NCBI GenBank assembly: GCA_028455995.1
Contig: JABELC010000014.1
Coordinates: 186,001 to 250,000 of the forward strand
Source of the DNA: Scleromitrula shiraiana
Taxonomy: Eukaryota; Ascomycota; Leotiomycetes; Helotiales; Sclerotiniaceae
DNA: 64,000 nt
Direction of reading: 5' to 3'
Part shown: piece by piece, positions 56,660-64,000 of the stretch
Position numbering within the stretch: the first letter of the stretch is position 1
Layout of the letters: each line of letters opens with the position of its first letter
Made by a program: the position numbers and the translations under genes
Notes under the pieces: model-generated
Told to the model about the DNA's origin: nothing
Seen by the model: only the letters and a program-made list of their open reading frames with translations
Databases searched by the model: none

Positions 56660-59600
56660 ATGTCGTTTCAAACAATACCTGTTACCTTGGCTCATTATCA
56701 TATGAGAACATTATTCCACCACATCAAAATAGTTCCTAGATATCTCCCCAAGAATTGTTCAAGATATCTTTCTGCATTTCACTGGATCAAGACTTCTGGC
56801 GTGCTTGACGCCCTTCGACGAGCCAATGACAATAAGATGGATTCCGCGCCTGGGAACAAACCAAAAACATTAGAGAAATCATATTTATCTGCGGCAGTTG
56901 AATCAATATCCCCATGGGGAGGCTCTCGAGCTTCTACTCCTAAACCTACAACACCAACTTTTCCCGGAGAAGGTTCAGGGTTGAAGAACCAACATGGTGG
57001 AGATCACAGCACAAATCATTGGCATGGATGGAGCTCGAGGAATTACCCTCTAGATTGCCCTCCTCTCAATCCAAGATGGTTTCATGCTGTTGATGTAGGT
57101 CTTGTTTACTTCTGTTCATAATCTTTCTATATTCTAATTTGTAATTGTGCCAGGTCCCGAAAAGGAAACCCAAGCTACTTAAGGACAGCAAAGAAGACAC
57201 AAAACCACCAGTCCGGCCAAAGAAATATATTACATTCTCTCCCCACGACTCTCGTTCAATAGAAGCAGCATATCAAATGCTTGTCGATGACCGCGCTGAT
57301 AATGGCACACATAATCGTCGAAGAGTTGGGAGTGACCCACTAGAACAGACCTCTGCAACTGCAGGCGTGAAGACGAATACAAGCATAAATGAAGCGGGGA
57401 ATAATGAGGATGCTGATAGGAATGTCAAAGTACCGGTACACGAAGATTTTCTATTCGATGTGGATATCGAGAAGAGGGAACTTGCGCCAGTGTATTGGCT
57501 TGGGCCAATCTATGATGTCCGGAGGGGTAGCTGGTTCTACCAGGAGGGCTCTATTCTAAGACCTTGTGACGAGAATCTCGCGACACAGTTAGAAGAAGGA
57601 TATCTGAAGATTAAACCCTTCCGATATCCCAAGCCTCCAGAGAAGGCTCCTCGACCAGTATCAATAAAACCGGGAGAGGAACCAAGGTCCTTGGCACTGA
57701 GCGGCGCTTTCGGTCGAAGTCGTAATGGATCCTCTTCCGGCCAGGTTACCCCGAAAGGATCAATGGAGAATCTGAAGATACCACATGAGGCCTCTGACGA
57801 TACTAGCATACCTAAAGACACACCAGCACCCCACCAGCCTCAGAGTTACCGTCTATTTGGTACACACATGAACTCGATTGTGACATATCAAGATGCAACC
57901 GTGGCTTGGCTTTCAAACGATAACATCATGTCTCGAGTTAGTAGTACTGTTTATCAGAAATTTGCAGGAGGTGGCTACCTTGGCGGTGTAAAAATCGTTC
58001 GGGGGTATTCAGAGCCAGGCAAATCTAAAGAGACAGCTTCAACTGATAAAGGACCCAAAACTCCTACCAGTGCAGCGATTGCTGGTTCAACTACACCGGA
58101 ATACTTGCAACTAGATGATCGCCAACAAAAATTATTAAAGAGGCGTTCTGCTCCGCCTAGTACGAGTCATTCTGATTCCCCAGAAACTAAAGGCAGTGAG
58201 TTGAAGGAAGCTGCAATTAACAATCTGTCTTCGATGGACATAGACACGGATATGGAGGCAGAAGCGGTTAGAAAACGTGATGAGAAGGAAATCCAAAATG
58301 ATTACAACGACAGAGACGATGAGAATCAAGGACGTGATATTGAGCATCTCATACTAGTCACTCACGGAATTGGTCAACGTTTGGGTATGAGGTATGTGTT
58401 AAGTTTTTTTATTCATCATATCGAGTTTTATCCAATCCACTCTTCAGAGATATGAATAGTTTCAGTCTCTATGTCTCTGGGTCACTGCACGTAGTTTCAC
58501 TCTAAATTTCGATTAAAGCTGTCGGACACAATGATATGTGATGACTAGGTTATCATTTCACTGTTTACAGAGATGTGTTCCTTGCTACGAGGATATATAG
58601 TAGTTCCATTCTCTTGTTCGGAGTATCTGATTTGAAGCACCATGCTTAAGTATCAGCTAGCTTTTTACATATTAAAGATTTTTTCATATTTCATATATTC
58701 AGTATTACCCGATAGTTGACATTCATAAATTAACTCTTATCAGAACTGAAAGTGTCAATTTCGTGCACGATGTAAACATGCTTCGACAAACATTGAAGAA
58801 TGTCTACGAGAATTCTGCTGATCTACAAGCACTCAACGGCGAAATTGAAAAGCTCCCAAAGAATTGTCGTGTTCAAGTCCTTCCTGTCTGTTGGCGTCAT
58901 CTATTGGACTTTCCTCGTAAAGGCGTTAGACAAAACCGTAAGGAGCACGACCTGGGCGATGCTTTTGGTGAAGATGATGAGTATCCAAGCCTCGATGATA
59001 TCACTGTTGAGGGTGTGCCGTTTGTCCGCTCACTCATCACCGATCTTGCACTTGACATTCTATTGTACCAAAGTGCGTACAGGGAGCATATTAGTAGCAT
59101 TGTTCTGACCGAGGCAAACCGCATCTACAATCTCTTCCGAGAACGTAATCCTGAATTCAAAGGGAAAGTCAGCCTGGTGGGACACTCGCTAGGCTCAGCT
59201 ATTCTATTCGATATTCTTTGTCGTCAAAAAGAGCACAAGCATTACAAATCAAGTGCCCCACAACCTCATTACAAAAATAGACAGACATCTTCCACTAAGC
59301 CACACGAGAAGAGTCTTGACTTTGATTTTGATGTGGAAGATTTTTATTGTCTGGGCAGCCCAATAGGATTGTTCCAGATGTTGAAAGGTCGTACTATTTC
59401 AGCCAGAAACCGCCCGGGCTCATTGCCATCCGAGAGTCCAATGGATATAGATTCCATGCAAGATCCATTTCTTTCAACTGGGCCAGCTGTGGGGTTTTCG
59501 TCGGGAGAGCATATTTCTAGCACGACTGGACTCCCATACTCAATTTCTAGCCCCAAATGTGCACAGCTATACAATATTTTTCACCCCTCAGATCCTATCA

Positions 59601-60464
59601 GCTATAGACTGGAGCCCCTAATTGCTCCTGCAATGTCTTCTATGAAACCTCAACTATTGCCATATACCAAGAAAGGTATATTCGGTGCCAACATGAACCA
59701 GGGTATCACAGGTATTGGAGCAAAAGTTGGACAAAGTGTTAGTGGACTGTGGTCAAGTTTCAGCTCTGGTATTGCAAGTAGTCTGCTGAACCGCAGTCTT
59801 GGGCTCACAGGTGAAGACGTCGAACGTATGCAAGCCTCGAATTCTCCCGCCATCAAAGGACAATCGGCGGGTGCTGGAACAAATGTGGGAGCGGGAGTTA
59901 TATCCGATCCTCCCACGTTGCACAGAGAAACTACAAATGAGAAGATGAGGCAGTTGGCAGAAGATACGGCGGCTGCTGATAGAGAGGGTAACACTGCACC
60001 TACGTTGATAGATGATGATATCGAAACACTTTATGCGGGATTCCAAAAACGGAGAAGGAGTCACCAGGGTGAGATGCCGGATCAGGATTGGGCGGAGACG
60101 GAAGAGAGAGCGAAGAAGTTGAGAAGGGAGGAGATGAAAGTTAGGGCTTTGAATCAGAATGGTCGAGTGGATTTCAGTATTCAGGAGTGAGCATCTCCTT
60201 TCAAGCTGAGTATAACAGCGCTAACTTGGAGAAACTATAGGGGTGTGTTGGATTTTAACCCAATGAATGCCATTGCCAGTCATCTTTCATACTGGTAAGT
60301 GAACTTGGATTTTCTCATATCGCCATATTTTGAAATAGTTGGACTAACGATTAATTTATCTGTATAGGGCTGATGAAGATGTATCGCATTTCCTAATCGG
60401 TCAACTACTATCAAGACATCGAACCGTTACACGTTCCACGGGTACGAATACCAAGAAAGTTTGA
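56660..60464 (+). CDS. DDHD-domain phospholipase A1-like protein
   Basis: Intracellular lipase of the phosphatidic-acid-preferring PLA1 family (DDHD1/DDHD2 type), acting at organelle membranes. Five exons: 56660-57094, 57154-58391, 58744-60186, 60241-60294 and 60368-60464; introns are 59, 352, 54 and 73 bp. The product is 1088 residues. An N-terminal region with WFHAVD and PVYWLGPIYDVRRGSWFYQE recalls the WWE-like part of the family. HLILVTHGIGQRLG precedes intron 2. The lipase motif GHSLGS (59179-59196, Ser near residue 705) follows. DFYCLGSPIGLFQML, YNIFHPSDPISYRLEPL and the final SHLSYWADEDVSHFLI make up the DDHD region. The start is uncertain: Met at 56660 gives a basic, possibly mitochondrial-like leader, while MDSAPGNKPK about 60 codons later is an alternative. 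Confidence 0.9.
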
Positions 60465-61906
60465 AATGGGATCGGACGGAGAAGAAATGAAACGAGTCGA
60501 TTTTGTGTAGAGTAGTTAGCACTCACGAACGATCAAGAAAGAGGAAGGGAAAATCTCTCGGAGATCAAGGATGCATGCATGGGGAGGAAATGTACTAGTA
60601 TCACAGCGTGGCGAGGCGAGGTGAGCTTTTACCGGAGTTCTTTAGGATACGGGGCTATTTGATGTGAAGTGGTGGCCCACGATAGATGAATGAATGGATG
60701 TAAGATTTAGGAAAAAATATTTGCAAAATAAAGAATGGGTTGGGTTGGGGTAAATTGAGTTGGGAGTTTAATCTACTATGTATGTTGTATAGGTATTGGC
60801 GTATGGAGAGAAAAGAAGAGGGGTGTGTAGAATGAATGAATGAGAGTGGCGTTGAGAATTAGAGGTGAAATGATATCAAATATGTTATTCTAAATGTTTG
60901 GATGAACAAGTAGGTGGAGGACGTGAAATTGTTTGATGAGATGCACCAGGATGTGAAAGTTTGTCTTCTTTTCTTGAGTGATGGAGTGGAGGTAGATAGA
61001 TCTATGCTGCTGGACCTATCTAGATCATGATGGTCTATCTAGGTGTAATTATATTCTATCAGATGATCCATTAGTTTGGCTATATGTCAGTCAAATCCAA
61101 GAGGAATGGAATGGAAGAGAATATAGTCCATGTAGATCTCATCTTAGAACTAAGCAAGGAATTGCAACCACCTCTCCTTCTCCTCCTGTTCCCAACCATC
61201 CAACTAATCTTGCGATAAAACCCACAACTCCAGTGTTAATTGCACGGGTATACTGTAGGCATGTTTTAGTCTAGAGATGAGATCTCAATACACCTACCCA
61301 CCTACCCACCCAAACTTGTGAACAGAGAGCCGCGTAGATATACTACAATCCTACAACTCACGTATACCCGAAAGTTTTCTACATTACTACCTACCTCTCT
61401 CTGCCCGTCTCCTAACATAACTATCTAGCTACAAGAAACCACACATTCCATACCCACCTACTCCGAAAATTTGTAACAAAGTCATTTGCAACCATAGTTA
61501 AAGTTAATTATCTATTCCAACCTATTTATCTATCTATACGTAATATTCCTAATGCTAATCATACAAAGTCTTCTTTCTTGCATGTTCTATCTATCTTCTC
61601 TCATGGGTTTCTTTTTACCCACCCATCCCCCCTCCCCCTTTCCCCCGCCCACCCACCTACCTAACTCATCTTATCTTATCTTATTTCATCCCATCCTCTT
61701 CCATTTATACAGGTCCCGATTCATAATCATACAGTATTATGCTAAGATAATAAATGAATAACTCCATCATCAATCATTCTTTCAATCCAAAACTAAGACC
61801 CCTCGTCTAATCATATCATCTAATACACCAATCAATCTATCTACCTATTAATAAACAAACAACCAACCCATCACATTACATCCAATTAACAAGAGTATAC
61901 TCGAAT
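60465..61906. other. Convergent intergenic region, no gene seen
   Basis: 1.4 kb between the stops of the DDHD gene and the PX-domain gene. It has pyrimidine-rich tracts with (CTACCCAC)-type and (CTTAT)n short repeats between about 61290 and 61690. No coding sequence can be supported. Confidence 0.45.
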
Positions 61907-64000
61907 CTAATGAGTAACAGCCCTAACCCCCTGCAATAACAAACCAAAAATCAAGCCCCTCGCCACCTCCCCACACTGCAAACAATCAAAAACCCTACCC
62001 AACGCCTCCCCCGTAGCAGCCTGTCCCATCACCCCCGTCAACGCCGTCGGCATACCCCTCTCAACCAGTAACCTCCTCGCCTTAATCCTCAACCTCTCTT
62101 TATCCTCCTTACTCATTTCCTCCGGCCATCCCTTCAACTCTTCTTCAGTTGGTAGAGAATTCTCCCTCAGTTTCCGCAAATGCGACGCGATTCCCGCATC
62201 CGAAGTATTAGACGCGATGACCGAGTCCTGGATGAGCGTTTGGATGGATGAGAGCGAGGGGTTTCCCGGACGGAGGAGAAATGTTTTTGCGGCGGTGAGG
62301 AGGGTGCGGCGGATGTTCCAGGCGGAGGAGAGGGTGTAAAGTTCTGTGATTACGGCGAAGAGGAGCTCGACTGCTACTTTTGTTTCTTCTTCTGTGAGGG
62401 GGGTGGATTCTCTCTTGGGTTTCCGAGTCGTGGGGGTTTGGGAGATGGGTACGGAGGGTCTGCGGGTAATGGGGGGCTGGGTGGGCGATTGCGAGGATGG
62501 TGCTGTGCTCACGCTTTTTCTTGGTGTACCGCTATTTTCTACTCGTGATTGACTGGAATCATCTGGTGTGCTATAATCATCTGGCATTTCGGTCGGCGGT
62601 GGGGGAAGTCGTAATTCTTCCCCGTTGTTTGTTATTGGAGATGAGAGCGGTGTACCTCTCGAAGGGGCTTGGCTAGAATCGCGACTATGTGCATGGCTGT
62701 GTGTTATACTTCTACGACCACTCATAGATGATCTCGCGGAGGCCGTCTCATTCTCAACTTCTGCTTCCGCAATAGAAGCATAACTAGGCCTTCGCTCTAT
62801 AGACACGGCTTTCGATGGCTGTGGGCCAATAGAAGGAGCTCGTAAGCTATCCTCGCTCGTTCTCCCTTTTCGCGACCCCGAAATTGATCCAGTAACCGAA
62901 TTCATGCTATCCATCATAGGAAGTGCAGAAGTAGAGAAACGATTTTGAGTGTGTAAATTATTCTGGCTGGGTTTCTTTTGTCCCAAAGAGCCTATAGTGT
63001 TGAAAACACCCGTAACACCAGTAGCTGCTCCTTTGGGCGCACTCGCTAGTTTATCTAGCATTCCTTTTCCCATACTCTCAAACGCGGAAGGAGTTGGCCA
63101 GCCAAAACCAGCCTTGGTGTTAGAATCCGACGTCTTGACTGTATCCTTTTCTAAGAAACGCTTCATACCCTCACTCTCTGCAAGTGATTGATGTATACAT
63201 GCATCCTTCAAATATCTTTCTAGCTCACCCCGTAAAGATGGCTTAGTATGATCTTTCCAGCTTGGGAGGCTTTGGTGCTGTTCCATGAATGCCGTGACAC
63301 CCGAAATTTGAGCAATTCGTCTCAAAACCTCGTGTAATGTTTCAAAATCTGCATATCTTCGAACGATCATCCACCCTGGATGCATTGAAGATTCAGGCTC
63401 AATCTGAACCATGTAATCCATCGTAGGTTTACTCTTGATTTTTCCTTTATCGGAAGCTATCGAATCATCATACAAGATAATATTTGCATTGTGAAGTGTC
63501 AAGCTGAGTGTCTTTCTGCGTTGAGGTGAACTATTCGATTGTAAAGCGGTAGGGGGAATGATCTGATCAAAGCTAGTAAAGGATGATGTCGTTTGTGGTG
63601 TCGCTGGAGACATGGATTTTCTGGAGCCAGGGGATATCGGAGATCTCCCATTCGTATCAGATCCAGATATGGATGGCCGTGACTCTGTAATAGGGGTTTC
63701 GGGAGGGATTCCATTTGTCGATGGAACCTTTTCCAACTCTGGCTGAAGATTTTCCTTGGTGGTTTCAATGAGATCCCTTGTTTCCTCTTCCTTAATTTCA
63801 CTAGTCACTGTGAATTTCTTTGCATCTTCCTCGGCAATTAGCATGCTGAGTCTTTTTGCTTCCGCCATGGCCTCCTCCATAGCGTCTTCAGCTTTTGATA
63901 GTCGTTTCTTATGTCCTTGTTCTTTCTGTTTGTCCGCCGGAGATTTTGGAGACTTCGCGAGGCCAACATTCCCAATATTTCCATCAATATCAGAGAATGC
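61907..64000 (-). CDS. PX-domain sorting nexin with nexin C-terminal domain, partial
   Basis: The reading frame is open from the right window edge to a stop at 61907-61909, giving 697 visible residues; it continues beyond the window, so the true start and N-terminus are missing. From about 63510 to 63140 there is a PX domain: LSLTLHNANIILYDD, PGWMIVRRYADFETLHEVLRR with the phosphoinositide-binding Arg-Arg-Tyr, and LERYLKDACIHQSLAESEGM. A long Ser/Pro/Thr-rich linker follows. The end is a nexin C-terminal domain (VAVELLFAVITELYTLSSAW to RVFDCLQCGEVARGLIFGLL). PX plus Nexin_C is the layout of SNX13/14/25 and yeast Mdm1, which tether ER to endosomes or vacuole; upstream exons would be expected to encode membrane anchors and a PXA domain. 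Confidence 0.85.
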   Translation of the reverse strand, partial: AFSDIDGNIGNVGLAKSPKSPADKQKEQGHKKRLSKAEDAMEEAMAEAKRLSMLIAEEDAKKFTVTSEIKEEETRDLIETTKENLQPELEKVPSTNGIPPETPITESRPSISGSDTNGRSPISPGSRKSMSPATPQTTSSFTSFDQIIPPTALQSNSSPQRRKTLSLTLHNANIILYDDSIASDKGKIKSKPTMDYMVQIEPESSMHPGWMIVRRYADFETLHEVLRRIAQISGVTAFMEQHQSLPSWKDHTKPSLRGELERYLKDACIHQSLAESEGMKRFLEKDTVKTSDSNTKAGFGWPTPSAFESMGKGMLDKLASAPKGAATGVTGVFNTIGSLGQKKPSQNNLHTQNRFSTSALPMMDSMNSVTGSISGSRKGRTSEDSLRAPSIGPQPSKAVSIERRPSYASIAEAEVENETASARSSMSGRRSITHSHAHSRDSSQAPSRGTPLSSPITNNGEELRLPPPPTEMPDDYSTPDDSSQSRVENSGTPRKSVSTAPSSQSPTQPPITRRPSVPISQTPTTRKPKRESTPLTEEETKVAVELLFAVITELYTLSSAWNIRRTLLTAAKTFLLRPGNPSLSSIQTLIQDSVIASNTSDAGIASHLRKLRENSLPTEEELKGWPEEMSKEDKERLRIKARRLLVERGMPTALTGVMGQAATGEALGRVFDCLQCGEVARGLIFGLLLQGVRAVTH

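Noticed and set aside
1..64000. CRISPR array, bacterial operon or secondary-metabolite cluster
   Set aside because: The DNA is fungal, with spliced genes; no spaced repeats of CRISPR type and no PKS, NRPS or terpene synthase genes are present.

Overview
This is nuclear DNA of a filamentous ascomycete (Pezizomycotina). Genes carry short introns of about 50-80 bp with GTATGT/GTAAGT-type donors. The gene set is typical of that group: RPL18, OST3, fimbrin, MRM2, an SR protein, 5-oxoprolinase, and DDHD, MIT and PX proteins. A large AT-rich block carries the all-transition mutation pattern of repeat-induced point mutation (RIP). A helotialean such as a Sclerotiniaceae member would fit, but that is a guess from style, not a demonstrated identity.

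Layout. (1) 1 to about 16,550: an extremely AT-rich block with no intact gene. It holds a decayed LTR retrotransposon (929-10129) with two 161-bp LTRs that differ only by transitions. Nested in it is a poly(A)-tailed retroposon (7512-9138) with a 10-bp target duplication. Two more diverged copies of the same retroposon follow to the right (about 11153-12827 and 12840-14259), then less-mutated repeat scraps and an 8-bp satellite (16030-16380). (2) About 16.6-21.2 kb: a border zone with two broken genes, a frameshifted GFA/CENP-V enzyme and a carboxylesterase pseudogene lacking its serine motif. They flank one intact alpha/beta hydrolase. (3) 22.2-36 kb: housekeeping genes. These are OST3 (-), a coiled-coil protein (+), MRM2 (+), RPL18 (-), an SLC25 carrier (+) and an SR splicing factor (+), followed by a small broken ORF. 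(4) 36.1-40.5 kb: 5-oxoprolinase (-). (5) 40.5-45.9 kb: a 5.4-kb gene-poor interval with a perfect 63-bp tandem duplication, a TATA box and recurrent TACCTAGGTA palindromes. (6) 45.9-64 kb: an MIT-domain protein (+), fimbrin (-), a hotdog thioesterase (+), a RING-ankyrin protein (+), a DDHD phospholipase (+), and a PX/nexin-C protein (-) that runs off the right end.

The intact genes are not an obvious pathway or cluster. They cover translation, N-glycosylation, glutathione turnover, splicing, actin bundling, membrane traffic and lipid metabolism. Exon boundaries were worked out by hand from splice signals, frame continuity and family conservation; every spliced total below is a multiple of three. 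No novel multi-gene system was found. The most unusual material is the RIP-decayed nested transposon block and the gene decay next to it.
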